Positions 16,811-25,644 of a DNA stretch of 64,000 nt are shown here, piece by piece. The notes beneath the pieces were generated by a model, which saw nothing but the letters and a program-made list of their open reading frames with translations, was not told the DNA's origin and searched no databases. Within the stretch, counting starts at the first letter, position 1. Every line of letters starts with the position of its first letter. The translations under genes and the position numbers were made by a program. Source of the stretch: Sinomonas atrocyanea (GTDB lineage Bacteria > Actinomycetota > Actinomycetes > Actinomycetales > Micrococcaceae); assembly GCF_030812675.1 (NCBI RefSeq), contig NZ_JAUSTE010000013.1, positions 54,118 through 118,117 of the forward strand. Direction: 5' to 3'.

Positions 16811-16879
16811 GCCGGCGGAGGGTTCGTTGTTGGCCTTGGCCATGTAGATGGCTGCCTGGGCGGCCGGTGTGGCAGTGCA
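16808..16879 (-). pseudogene. Response regulator C-terminal remnant
   Basis: On the minus strand the last codons read AAQAAIYMAKANNEPSAG then TGA, aligning with TQAAVYMAQADSGHSTG, the end of the NarL regulator at 27926-28585. Homology fades after about 24 codons. A convergent regulator once followed this cassette copy and has been lost. Confidence 0.6.
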
Positions 16880-17146
16880 ATCCCGCTCCTCCGGGCTCGG
16901 GGTCGTAGCCTCGAGATCGTGTCCGCCCAACCCGGGCACCTCACCGGCTTCGACTGCTCCTGCCCCTCAGAGAAAGGCGGATAACGACGGGCAGGCCTCC
17001 CCTGATCGCCGCCGGCCCGGACCGCGCCGATGGGTTCCTCCCGCCGCTCTAACCGGTGATCGCGGCCCGTCCGTTTTCGAGCGGGAAGGGGCGGGTATCC
17101 GGGTGGTGAGCGGCCCGTGCGGGGCAGTGCAGAGAGGCAGCGGCTG

Positions 17147-18046
17147 ATGCTCACAGTCGGGGTCGCGTCGGCCAAGGGCCTCAGCGTCTTCTCCTCCACC
17201 CACTGGCTGGGCATCCCGATAGCGCTGCTCGGCGCGGTCCTCCTCGCCCTCGGAACGATCTGCCAGAGCAAAGGAGTCGAGTCCGACGGCGAGCAGGAGA
17301 CCAGCTTCCGCGGGCTCGTGCGCCGCCCAACATGGCTCGTCGGCACGGGGCTGATCGGCGGCGCCATCGTCCTGCAGCTGACCGCCCTGAGGTTCTCCCC
17401 GCTCATGGTCGTCCAGCCGATCGGCGCCGCGGCCCTGGTCGTGACCGCCGTGGCAAACGGAGTGCGATCCCGCCGGATGCCCGGCAAGAGGGAGAGCCTT
17501 TCGATCATCCTGTGCATCGCGGGCATCGGCTCCTATGTAGCGGTGGCAGCGCTCTCCGCCGAGGACATCCAGGTCGACCAGCAGCACATGCTCGAGGTGC
17601 TGCTCCTCATGGGCTGCACCATCCTCGCGGCGTCCGTCGTCTGGGTGGTGACCCGCCACCATCCGAGTGCAGCCGCCGCCACGGTGGCAGCGGGCGTCCT
17701 CTACGGCTTCGTCGCAACCCTCGCAAAGGCCGTTATCGGGCGCATTGTCCAAGGCGACCTCGAATGGCTCGTGCTCGCGGGCCTGGCGGGGCTGGGCATC
17801 GCCTTGGCCCTCGGAGCGAGCCTGGTACAGAAGGCGCACGCGGGCGGCAGCAACGAACTGGTTGTGGCCGGGTTGACCGTAATCGACCCCTTGGTCGCGG
17901 TGACGCTCGCCATCACGGTCCTCGGAGAGGCAGCCAACGCACCTTCACTGGCCTTCATCGGCTTCCTGGGCGCAGGAGCCGCAGCGGTAGCCGGGGTATG
18001 GATCATGTCCGTGCACGAGCCGGAAACCTCAAAGGACCTCGAGTGA
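17147..18046 (+). CDS. DMT-superfamily (EamA-like) membrane transporter
   Basis: A 299-residue membrane protein with about nine to ten hydrophobic segments in two halves, as in DMT permeases and the magnesium-transporter-like NIPA group. Typical features are the small first segment (GIPIALLGAVLLALGTICQS), the charged loop, and the C-terminal DPLVAVTLAITVLGE. The ATG at 17147 has GAGAGG upstream. The substrate is not evident, and no adjacent gene helps. Confidence 0.78.
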   Translation: MLTVGVASAKGLSVFSSTHWLGIPIALLGAVLLALGTICQSKGVESDGEQETSFRGLVRRPTWLVGTGLIGGAIVLQLTALRFSPLMVVQPIGAAALVVTAVANGVRSRRMPGKRESLSIILCIAGIGSYVAVAALSAEDIQVDQQHMLEVLLLMGCTILAASVVWVVTRHHPSAAAATVAAGVLYGFVATLAKAVIGRIVQGDLEWLVLAGLAGLGIALALGASLVQKAHAGGSNELVVAGLTVIDPLVAVTLAITVLGEAANAPSLAFIGFLGAGAAAVAGVWIMSVHEPETSKDLE

Positions 18047-18164
18047 ATCGGGCCAGCGTGTTTGGCATGGGGCCACGACCTACGCATGGGGTATTGCATG
18101 GAGTCGGACGGGATGGGCTCGACGGGGCCCCGCGGCGAAGGCCGAGTGGGACACCGCCGACGAG

Positions 18165-18686
18165 GTGGCTGCCTTTCTTGGGGACCGCGGCCGCTGGCCC
18201 AGCCCCACCTCAGGGGACACCGCCAAGCGCGAGATGGGCCTGTGGCTGCGCCGCCAGCGCCTCGACATGGCCCGAGGGACCATCGAGCCGTTCCGGGCCG
18301 TGTACCTGGAATCCGCCTGCGCGGCTGGCGCCCCGACCAACGAGGACGCGCACGCCGAGTCGCAGGCGATCTTCGGATCCGGACGCGGGTTCGACGCCCC
18401 CAAACCCGGCGCCCTGCTCGAGCGGTTCATCCTCGCCGCCACCGACCTTGGCGGCCGCGTCCTGGACCCGTTCGCAGGGTCCGGGACGACCCTCGCCGTC
18501 GCCGAGCGCACCGGCCAGGCCTGGACCGGGATCGAGCTGAGCGTGCGGGTGTGGTCGAGAGGCGCGGTCGGCATGTGGCCATGGTGGAGCGGGCACCGCC
18601 ACTGCGGCCAGCTCGCTCATGTCGAGGATGCAGGGGATGGACGCGGCGGAGGGGTCCTCATCGAGAACCCCTCCCTTGACTGCTGA
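18165..18686 (+). pseudogene. Chimeric remnant: HA domain fused to DNA methyltransferase C-terminal part
   Basis: Residues 1-52 look like a helicase-associated domain (FLGDRGRWPSPTSGDTAKRE, GLWLRRQRLDMARGTIEPF). Residues 76-127 match the C-terminal core of site-specific adenine/cytosine-N4 methyltransferases (PGALLERFILAATDLGGRVL, then motif I DPFAGSGTT at 101-109 and WTGIELS). The catalytic (D/N/S)PPY motif and target domain are absent, and the end is unrelated sequence. Two gene fragments were joined by deletion; enzyme activity is not expected. Confidence 0.6.
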
Positions 18687-18711
18687 CTGATGCCCGGGCG
18701 TTGCCCGGCCC

Positions 18712-18909
18712 TCAGACCCTCTCCTTAGCCCCTTCGGCGGAGTGGGTGCGGGGCGCAGGCGTCCTGCGCCACTTGGGGAAGGCAAAGAACGTGAAGTCCC
18801 GTGCCTTGACCGGCTTCTCCGGCGTTTCCGCAGGGGTTTCCGCTTCAGGCCGGCGCCCAGTTTCTTTCCTGGCATCCCACCCGAAATCCTTGTTCGATGC
18901 GTAGCACAT
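18712..18909 (-). CDS. Small conserved protein starting MCYAS
   Basis: A 65-residue basic protein beginning MCYASNKDFGWDARKE, followed by a Pro/Glu-rich linker and KARDFTFFAFPKWRRT. AGAGGAGG lies a few bases ahead of the ATG, the best ribosome site in this stretch. Small Cys-containing proteins of this kind are common in Arthrobacter relatives but have no known role. Confidence 0.65.
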   Translation of the reverse strand: MCYASNKDFGWDARKETGRRPEAETPAETPEKPVKARDFTFFAFPKWRRTPAPRTHSAEGAKERV

Positions 18910-19028
18910 CACAACCTCCTCTTGGTGACTGCCCTTCAATCGTCCTCCTACTGATTGCGGGAGTCGATAGCCCTGTAGGCGACGTGCTCCCGGCGCGCGC
19001 CTGGTCCGCACCCACGTCCCAACCCTTG

Positions 19029-19815
19029 TCACGAAGACAGCTCCCGGAGGTTGAGCCTCGGCGAGGCGCGGTGGCGTCGCCGGAGCACCTCCATCACGAA
19101 TGGCGGTGCCTGAACCACGAGATCCTCGGCTTGCCGACCTGACCTTCGCCAGTCCTGACGGAAGAACCGGCCGGCCACGTGGGCTCCGTTCTCATCTCTG
19201 TGGGCGCGCTGCTCGACGAGAGTCCCTCTCACGTGCACGAGTGCCGATTCGAGGTCGATGTCTTCCCATCGGAGGGCGAGCGCTTCACCGATGTGAACTC
19301 CGAGTCCAAGCATGATGTCCAAGGCATCGCCCACGTACTCGGAACGCGGAGCGCCCACGTTCTTGCCCCCCGGTTCTGCCAGGCCCGGGGCGCGTTGCGA
19401 ACCGCCTCGAGTTCGCGGTCGGTGAGTGACCGGGGCTTGCCCTTGTATTGCTCAGGTGCGTCGCAGGCGAGGGCAGGATTTTCCTTGATGGGGGCCGCCC
19501 TGCTCGGCATACTCGAGAGCTTGACGCAGAACCGTGAGCATGTGCCGGGCGTCGCTGTACCGGGTCCCGTCCGCGACTATCTCGTTCAGCGCACCTTCGA
19601 TGTCCCGTGCCGTCAGATCCTCGATCGGGCGTTTCCCCCAGAGCAGGGACGATTGCGCGGCGGACGACCTCGGAGTAACCGGCCCGGGTCTGCGGTGAGA
19701 TTTCCGCGGCGGATGTCAGCGTCGCGGCTGGGCCGGGACCGGAGCCAATCCCTGACCGCCCACTCCACGGTCATTGCGGGCCACATCCACGAATCCGCCG
19801 GGTAGCTTCTCGACA
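19029..19815 (-). pseudogene. Tyrosine recombinase (phage-type integrase), frameshifted
   Basis: Coding traces run through all three minus frames in the correct order: an N-terminal SAM-like part (VEWAVRDWLRSRPSRDAD), a core-binding part (DLTARDIEGALNEIVADG, YSDARHMLTVLRQALEYAEQ), then the catalytic entry (RSLTDRELEAVRNAPRAW and LGLGVHIGEALALRWEDIDL, where the catalytic R is replaced by H-x-G-E). Several frameshifts and the missing C-terminal HxxR/Y part make it inactive. It lies next to an excisionase-like frame and a tRNA 3' fragment, as in integrated elements. Confidence 0.8.
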
Positions 19816-19845
19816 TGAGCTAGGAGATCTGCACGCGCTTGACCC

Positions 19846-20085
19846 TCAGTAGGGCGTTCGATGTGGGGCGTGTGCTGCACGCCGTCTCGGTCGACCTAGA
19901 GGACCTGTGCGCGGTACAGGCCCTTCGAGTTCTTCTTTGGGATCAGCTCGGGGCCGAGCCCTGCGCAGCGGAGTGAAGAGCCTCTTCACAGAAAGGCCGA
20001 GATAACCAGCGGCCTCAGCGCGGGTCAAGAGGAGTTCGGCCATGTCCTCCCGGTTAAGGGCAGCGGTCTGATCAGCAGTCGTCAT
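19846..20085 (-). pseudogene. Excisionase/MerR-like DNA-binding protein, probably frameshifted
   Basis: The N-terminal 40 residues (MTTADQTAALNREDMAELLL, TRAEAAGYLGLSVKRLF) fit the helix-turn-helix of excisionase-type proteins. After VKRLF the frame becomes proline/arginine-rich, while an alternative frame continues sensibly (GLGPELIPKKNSKGLYRAQV), so a frameshift is likely. It precedes the broken integrase on the same strand. Confidence 0.6.
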
Positions 20086-20283
20086 GCGCCGCATGTGTGC
20101 GGACAACAGCGCCGCCCTCGACAGTGTCTGCTCCGGACCTCGCTCGTTCTGGTCCCCCCGCCGGGGGCCTCCGAAACTTCGGGAACGGTCGGAGTAAACA
20201 TGGGAGTTTTCGTGGGAGCGGGTCGAACGCCACATGGGAAACCCCTCTCCAATCTGCGTTTCCGCAGGTCAGGGAGGGGTCTG

Positions 20284-20333
20284 TGGAGCCCCCTGCCGGA
20301 TTCGAACCGGCGACCCTCTGTTTACAAGACAGC
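20284..20333 (-). other. tRNA-Thr(UGU) 3' fragment, attachment-site scar
   Basis: On the minus strand a 50-base segment contains the anticodon arm CTGT-CTTGTAA-ACAG (anticodon UGU), a T arm GCCGG-TTCGAAT-CCGGC and the acceptor 3' end AGGGGGCTCCA. The 5' half (D arm and matching GCCCCCT) is missing: the upstream sequence is unrelated. Such 3' fragments arise when an element integrates into a tRNA gene; the intact tRNA should lie at the other end, outside what I can see. Confidence 0.75.
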
Positions 20334-20530
20334 GTGTCCCGCGGGTTCCTGCTCGCTCCCGTGTGCGCCGAATTGCCAGCCATTTCGCGCCATTTGTATG
20401 ACCCTACGATACCCACGATTACCCGTGAGTCCATCGGCAATCCGTGTCGTTTCCGTGTCGTCCGGCTAATGGGCCCTTCCAGGGGAAGTCCGCGAGCCAT
20501 CGGCGGGCCGTGACGCCGCCGGGCAGACTT
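20334..20530. other. Intergenic, no gene seen
   Basis: Frames across this stretch translate to the well-known tRNA artefact (PPAGFEPATLCLQ and KQRVAGSNPAGG) and are not genes. Confidence 0.6.
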
Positions 20531-21124
20531 TCAGCCGACGATGATCCTAAGGCCGATCGATGATGTAAAGATCCCCGGTACGCGCCCGGGCGTGAATGGG
20601 CCACATAGGTGAGGCGGGTCTCGTGGCCCAGCAGCGTTCTTGACAGCCAACGACTGCGCAGGCGAAGGCCGCACGAAGCGTCCGTCCAGAGCGGCGAGAC
20701 GTGCCAGCCTTTCCCCCCGGAGGGCACCGCGGTTCATTGCAGCCACCTGGTTCCGGATCCAGGTTCCAATGCGCCTACCCATGTAGACAGTCGAATGGGT
20801 CAGCCGTGAGTCGGGGTTCTCGCGGAGGTAGTCCGCGCATGCCCGGTAGTTCTCTTCCCACGCGCGGTCGATCTGGTTCTCGAATACCCCGTGGTGGATC
20901 TCCTGCATCCGCCCTGCCCGATCCCTGGGAAGAAGGCCTTTCCGGAAGTTCTTCTGCTGGTCGTTCTGCCACTGCCCCGTTCGCGTCCCGAGATGCACGG
21001 TCTTCTGAGGCATGAGCCGACCAGGGTTCTCCCGGTGCCAGTCAGCCCACGCCCTGAAAGCCCACTCCCATGCCTGGCCGTGACGGCGGTGTCCGCGTGC
21101 ACTCGGCTCCTGCCTTGTCCTCAT
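20531..21124 (-). CDS. Two-unit helicase-associated (HA) domain protein
   Basis: A 197-residue protein with two HA units: the first from WEWAFRAWADWHRENPGRL with LGTRTGQWQNDQQKNFRKGL, the second from WEENYRACADYLRENPDSRL with MGRRIGTWIRNQVAAMNRGA. Each has the G-x-W and basic stretch typical of the domain. No helicase motifs exist. The ATG at 21124 has GGGAG seven bases upstream and excludes 16 unconserved residues. The last 30 residues look unrelated and may follow a frameshift. Lower GC than its surroundings and the adjacent att scar suggest transfer. Confidence 0.7.
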   Translation of the reverse strand: MRTRQEPSARGHRRHGQAWEWAFRAWADWHRENPGRLMPQKTVHLGTRTGQWQNDQQKNFRKGLLPRDRAGRMQEIHHGVFENQIDRAWEENYRACADYLRENPDSRLTHSTVYMGRRIGTWIRNQVAAMNRGALRGERLARLAALDGRFVRPSPAQSLAVKNAAGPRDPPHLCGPFTPGRVPGIFTSSIGLRIIVG

Positions 21125-21407
21125 CCTCAATCTCCCGTCTAAATGCCGTTGCGGGTTAAATGAGTGCGGCACACTGAAAAACTCTCACCGGTCGGTGGGC
21201 ACTCGTGGCTACGCCATCAGGAGCGCTGCCGGACTCCTCGCGATGTTGGACTCTCCCGCGCTGCTGACTTCTCCCGGGACAGGTCGGCTTCACCGGTCTG
21301 CTGGATCCCGGGCCGGCTCCCCTGCTCCCGCCCTGCACTCGTCGCCTATCCGATAGCCTCTGATCGTCACAGCCGACAGGGGCAGCGAGACAGGAGGACT
21401 TCCTCAC

Positions 21408-22199
21408 GTGTTCCGGGCAGCCGTCATGGGCGATTTCCACGGCCAGACCCACCACTTCCGGGCCGCAGTCAGAACAGTGCGACGTGCGGGGATTTCCCTG
21501 CTGCTGGGAGTCGGCGACGTCGGCTTCGACCTCCCCACGGGCCAGCGCGGCCGGACTGAGAAGAAGATGCGCCTCCTTCTCGAACAGAATGAGGTGAATT
21601 TCATCTGGGCCGCGGGCAATCACGACAACCATGACACTCTCGGAAGACTTCCACTCAGCGCTGACGGCACCCGTCGAGTCTCGAACCGGAACTCGAATCT
21701 GCCGAATGGAACGGTCCTGGAGATCGAGGGCGTGCGAATCGGGGCTCTGGGCGGCGCATACAGTGTCGACCAGCGCTGGCGCACCCTCGGTCGGGACTGG
21801 TGGCCGCAGGAGGAACCGACCGGTGAAGAGGCGGAGCGGCTTGTGGCCGAAAGCTCACGAGGGCCTCGTCTGGACATCATGCTCACCCATGACGTGCCGA
21901 TGGGCGTCGCAGGCCTGAAAGGTCTCCCAGGGCTCTCGAAGAGCGCAGTCGAACGGGCCAATGAGACTCGAATCCTCCTCCGGCAGACCGTCGAACGAAT
22001 CCGGCCCAGGGTCCTGTTCGCCGGTCACTGGCACCAGCGGCTTCGCTCCGAGCTCCGATGGGACGACGGCGCCATCACGATGGTCGAAGTACTCGCAGCC
22101 GAACAGTCTTGGGCGGGAAACCTCGTAGAGGTAACCGTCGACTCTGACGGAAAAGTGCAGGTCAGCCCGTTAATAATCGAAGTCTCGTTCCCGGGATGA
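21408..22199 (+). CDS. Calcineurin-like metallophosphoesterase
   Basis: A 263-residue phosphoesterase. Metal-site motifs are GDFHG (8-12), GDVGFD (36-41), GNHD (70-73), LTHDVP near 160 and GHWHQ near 206, covering the five canonical blocks, so it should be active on a phosphodi- or monoester. The GTG start has AGGAGG ten bases upstream. The substrate is unknown. It has lower GC than most neighbours and sits in the mobile-element remnant. Confidence 0.85.
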   Translation: MFRAAVMGDFHGQTHHFRAAVRTVRRAGISLLLGVGDVGFDLPTGQRGRTEKKMRLLLEQNEVNFIWAAGNHDNHDTLGRLPLSADGTRRVSNRNSNLPNGTVLEIEGVRIGALGGAYSVDQRWRTLGRDWWPQEEPTGEEAERLVAESSRGPRLDIMLTHDVPMGVAGLKGLPGLSKSAVERANETRILLRQTVERIRPRVLFAGHWHQRLRSELRWDDGAITMVEVLAAEQSWAGNLVEVTVDSDGKVQVSPLIIEVSFPG

Positions 22200-22257
22200 G
22201 GGCTCTTGGACAGTCGGCAGAGATCATCAGCAGAGGCGGCGGCGTAGCCTTGATTCC

Positions 22258-22521
22258 ATGCCAACAATCAAGGTGGCTTTCACCGAGGAGGAACTCTCGG
22301 CCATCCGCAGCGAGGCCGACCGAGCGGCCATCTCGCCAGAGATCTTCGTCCACCGTTCCGCATTGGCCGCCGCGGCAGGCGGCCCGTTCGGCGTCGCGTC
22401 GGCTGCGGCCGAGGTCGCCGAACGCTCAGCTCAGCTGAACGTCAGGCTCGCCCCTAGCGGCACCGGCGCTGAGTCCGCCGTCCCGGATGCCGAGAAGGCG
22501 CGAAACCGGGAGTCCAGCTAG
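22258..22521 (+). CDS. Small ribbon-helix-helix-like protein
   Basis: An 87-residue protein beginning MPTIKVAFTEEELSAIRSEA and followed by helix RAAISPEIFVHRSALAAA, the strand-helix-helix layout of RHH DNA-binding proteins and CopG-type antitoxins. The C-terminus is Ala/Glu-rich. No toxin gene follows. A regulator of the element or orphan antitoxin is an inference. Confidence 0.5.
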   Translation: MPTIKVAFTEEELSAIRSEADRAAISPEIFVHRSALAAAAGGPFGVASAAAEVAERSAQLNVRLAPSGTGAESAVPDAEKARNRESS

Positions 22522-22729
22522 GACCGCCGGGTGCAGATTGCGGCGGCGACGGCCCCCGTTGTCTTGGACCGGCGCCTCCGTCTGAGCACTTTCCCCGGAT
22601 CATCGAGCTCGCGAATGAGAAGCTCCAGTAACCAGAGCGGGACGATCGAAGACGCCGCGGGCTTGGGATGTCGGTCCTGCTCCTCACAATAGGGCCAAAC
22701 CTCGCGCAGAGACGTAGGAGGCGGCCATA

Positions 22730-23038
22730 CTGACCCGCATCACCGACACCGACTTCGGCGTCTACCGCTTGCACACGGCCGCGGGTACTACCTACCGGCT
22801 CGACATCCGCCCCCACGACAGCACTCTCACCCGCCTCCCCGTCTCGGACTCGCCTAACGAGGACTACGACCAAGCCGTCTTGCGCAAGGATGGGCAGGCC
22901 CTGCCCCTGCTAGGGATCGTCCGCGCCGCAGTGGGGGCCTCGGCGGAATTCTGGATCGACGTCCGCCGCGACGGCATTCCGACCTTTCGCACGACCACCC
23001 CCGTGCTCAGCCTCAATCGCGAAGAAGACCCGTCGTGA
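22730..23038 (+). CDS. Hypothetical protein with unusual start
   Basis: A 102-residue product with sensible beta-rich sequence (YRLHTAAGTTYRLDIRPHDS, FWIDVRRDGIPTFRTTTPVL). Coding character extends upstream of the first ordinary start (TTG at 22769) to LTRITDTDFGVYR, and TAGGAGG at 22715-22721 is ideally placed for CTG at 22730 or ATA at 22727. Either a non-canonical start is used or the original start was mutated. Function unknown. Confidence 0.5.
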   Translation: MTRITDTDFGVYRLHTAAGTTYRLDIRPHDSTLTRLPVSDSPNEDYDQAVLRKDGQALPLLGIVRAAVGASAEFWIDVRRDGIPTFRTTTPVLSLNREEDPS

Positions 23039-23048
23039 GCATGGCCCT

Positions 23049-23405
23049 TCATCGTTGACGGGGCCGAGGTGTCGAGCTCGTCGAGCAGGAGCAGGCCCTC
23101 CGCGGCGGCGTTGAGGTGTTGAGGTTCTGCACCCGCTGGAAGGACGAGTAGCGGATCGCGCCTTCGTCCTCGATCATGACGCTGAGGAAGTCGGTCGCCT
23201 CGCGGTTCGAGCCGATCACCCTCTCGACGTGGCGGCCCCAGCCCTCCGTCGAGTTCTCGATCGTGGCCGTCTTGCCCTGGCCGGGCTCGCCGATCACGCC
23301 GGTGGGGACGTTGGCCTGGATGCGGGCGGCGAGTGCGCGCTCGCCAGCGCGCCGGGGAAGGTGCCGTACACATGGAGGACGAGGCCGACCACCATGGGAG
23401 GCCAT
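23049..23405 (-). pseudogene. AAA+ (MoxR-like) ATPase fragment
   Basis: Contains GVIGEPGQGKTATIEN (Walker A), then VERVIGSNREATDFLS and RYSSFQRVQNL, matching the first third of MoxR-like ATPases of actinobacterial elements. Near the end the match shifts frame to LLLLDELDTSAPST (Walker B with DE). The rest of the domain and the C-terminus are absent, so this is a remnant. Confidence 0.6.
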
Positions 23406-23814
23406 GACGAGAGCGGGACACCATGAGCGAGCCCGGCCCGGAGGGCCGCCCAGCCGGCAGCGGCGAAGGCAGACATACCGCGTGGGGTCGCAGGGGGGCC
23501 GGTGGCAGGCGGAAGGACGAGCTGATCGTCAGGCGCGCCGAGAATGGGGAGACCGTCGCGTACACCCGCGCCGAAAGCAGCGGACCGTACGCAACGGTCA
23601 CCTCGGCGCCCCCTGCGTTCCTGACCGTTCTGGCAACCATCGGTGCAACTCGGCCTTCGTGGAGTCGTCTTCCGCCCGGGCGTTGCTGGCGATCTTGCCG
23701 ACAGCGCTTGCCGCCGCCATGAATTCGGGCCCGTCGTCTTCGCCCGATCCTCCTTGCTCGGACCGAATGAGAGAGCGGGACCCCACCCATCGCTGAGCGG
23801 GGCCCCTGGATGAA

Positions 23815-24003
23815 TCAGACGGCGCTGGCCAGCGGCCCGGCGGCACTGATGCGCCGGTAGCGCATCCGCGGTCCGGCGGTCGGCGGCATCTTGTCTCCGG
23901 CGCGGACATAGCGGTAGTAAGGCACAGCCCTGCCGTTCGGGGTGATCATGACATAGAAACCGGTCTCAGGGCAGATCCGGCCGGGGCAGATGAGAGGCTC
24001 CAA
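23815..24003 (-). CDS. Small basic protein, TTG start
   Basis: A 62-residue protein: MEPLICPGRICPETGFYVMI, then GRAVPYYRYVRAGDKMPPTA. AAAGGAGGAGG precedes a TTG start at 9-base spacing. Two cysteines near the start may bind metal. No family is recognised; it lies within element-like DNA. Confidence 0.5.
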   Translation of the reverse strand: MEPLICPGRICPETGFYVMITPNGRAVPYYRYVRAGDKMPPTAGPRMRYRRISAAGPLASAV

Positions 24004-24775
24004 GATGGGCCTCCTCCTTTCATGAGAGCGTCGACGACGCGCCCCGACGTTTGCGGTGCGCGACCGGCCCCGACTATGCTCTCGAAGTATTCCAACAGCC
24101 CATTGGACTCCTAGCGCCCAGTCTTTGTCGCCCTAGCGTCGACACTGACTGGGCGTTCCGCGTTCTGGGCGTCGCCCTCCTGCGTTCCGGTGCTTAGATG
24201 CTACATGTAGTGCACCCTGCTGCCGAGGACCCCAAGATGTTGTCTTACAGGTATGTCATTCCTCATCCTGTGAGTCCACAGCCGATCCACCTTTAATGCA
24301 CCGCCGGATGCCCGTATTGCCGCCCTTCAGGGCCCTGGGTCTACAGGCTGCGGATGCCCGGTTCCCACACCCGCGCCGAGGGGGCGTGTCACCCGTCTCA
24401 CGGCGTGTTACGGCGTGTCGTAGGCTTGGCGAGCCGTCGCTAGTGTAACTTTCTGGAACTCGCGGAACTCTTGGGTGCCAGTAGTCGGTGCGACCATGCG
24501 GGCAGGAGGAGACTCAATCAGACCTCGACGGTGGCGCCGGCGCCCCTCGCGGCCGCCGAGGCACTCGCAGGTCTGGGCGGCAGTGTCCCAGCCGGTCAAG
24601 ACCTAGCCGGACTGGATGTAAGTTACCTTCCGCGAGGACAGGGGACTGGTCCCGTGATGGACGACCCGGGCTCGAAGTGCTCATCGGCGACGTCGTTGTC
24701 GCGGCGCTCATCGCAATCGTCCTTCTGGCGCTCACGCTGCTGAGGCGGCGGCGCGCACGCCAGTCAGCAATGGCC
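24004..24775. other. Intergenic, lower GC, no gene seen
   Basis: About 770 bp with relatively low GC around 24050-24480 and no convincing ORF. It lies downstream of the serine recombinase and may include its resolution site, but no clear inverted repeats were recognised. Confidence 0.4.
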
Positions 24776-25444
24776 TCAGCCCCGATCGGGCAGGGGCTTT
24801 ACCTTGGCGTACTGGGACCGTGCCCGGCCTCGGGCGACGGGTTTCTCCGGCTGGGACGACTGCTCGGCCCCGCGCCCTTTCAGGTAGCGGTACAGGGTGG
24901 ACCTCGACCAGCCGACGAGCTCTGCGACTCTAGTTGCCGTCTTGCCCTCGGCGAGCAGTTGGCGCGCGAGCTTGAGCTTGTCCTCGACGGTCTCCTGGTT
25001 CACGGGCTTCTGGCCGAACCTGACCCCGCGGGACTTGGCGGCCATAATTCCGGCTCGAACACGTTCGTTGATGAGCTCGCGCTCATACTCGGCTAGCGTG
25101 GCGAACAGGCCCAACTGGAGCCGGCCTGCCGGGGTTGACGGGTCGATGCCGTCCATCAGGGACCGCAGCCCGATGCCGCGCTTCTGCATCTCAGCGACGG
25201 TGTTGAGCACGTCGATCAGGGATCGGCCGAGCCGGTCGATTCGGTACACCAGCACGGTGTCGTCCCGCCGGGCGTAGGCCAACAGTGCGGTGAGCCCTGG
25301 TCGCTCCGTCGCTGCCTTCGCGCCCGAGAGCCTGTCGAAGTAGATGTGCTCTTCGGGGACGCCAGCTTCGCGGAGCGCATCAAACTGCGCCTGCCCCTTC
25401 TGGTCCGTAGTCGAAACCCGCACATACCCGAGGAGGAGTCCCAT
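24776..25444 (-). CDS. Serine recombinase (resolvase/invertase family)
   Basis: A 222-residue serine recombinase. The N-terminus GYVRVSTTDQ carries the catalytic serine; YRIDRLGRSLIDVLNTVAEM contains the conserved R-x-x-R pair; LFATLAEYERELINERVRAG begins the long E helix; and a C-terminal helix-turn-helix (TRVAELVGWSRSTLYRYLKG) binds DNA. All active-site landmarks are intact, unlike the decayed copy at 50.6 kb. It probably resolves or inverts DNA of the surrounding element. Confidence 0.9.
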   Translation of the reverse strand: MGLLLGYVRVSTTDQKGQAQFDALREAGVPEEHIYFDRLSGAKAATERPGLTALLAYARRDDTVLVYRIDRLGRSLIDVLNTVAEMQKRGIGLRSLMDGIDPSTPAGRLQLGLFATLAEYERELINERVRAGIMAAKSRGVRFGQKPVNQETVEDKLKLARQLLAEGKTATRVAELVGWSRSTLYRYLKGRGAEQSSQPEKPVARGRARSQYAKVKPLPDRG

Positions 25445-25644
25445 GGTGCAGATGCTAGGCAAGGGGTCCGACAGGATTGCCCCACCGCGCCTCGAGGAGT
25501 CGCGAGACCGGCTGAGTGAGACCGACCTGGTGAGACACTTCCACACCCTCGAACGACTGCTCAGGCAATTTCAGACAAATCCGCATCGAGGTATACCCCG
25601 TGAGACGGCCAGAAGGGGCGTTGACGAGCACTGCTAGTCGAAGG

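Noticed and set aside
20097..20513. ORF containing EPPAGFEPATLCLQ
   Set aside because: This is the familiar translation artefact of a tRNA 3' end; the stretch is a tRNA-Thr fragment.
24408..24599. Short minus-strand frame in the low-GC gap
   Set aside because: No ribosome site or recognisable sequence; composition is like non-coding DNA.
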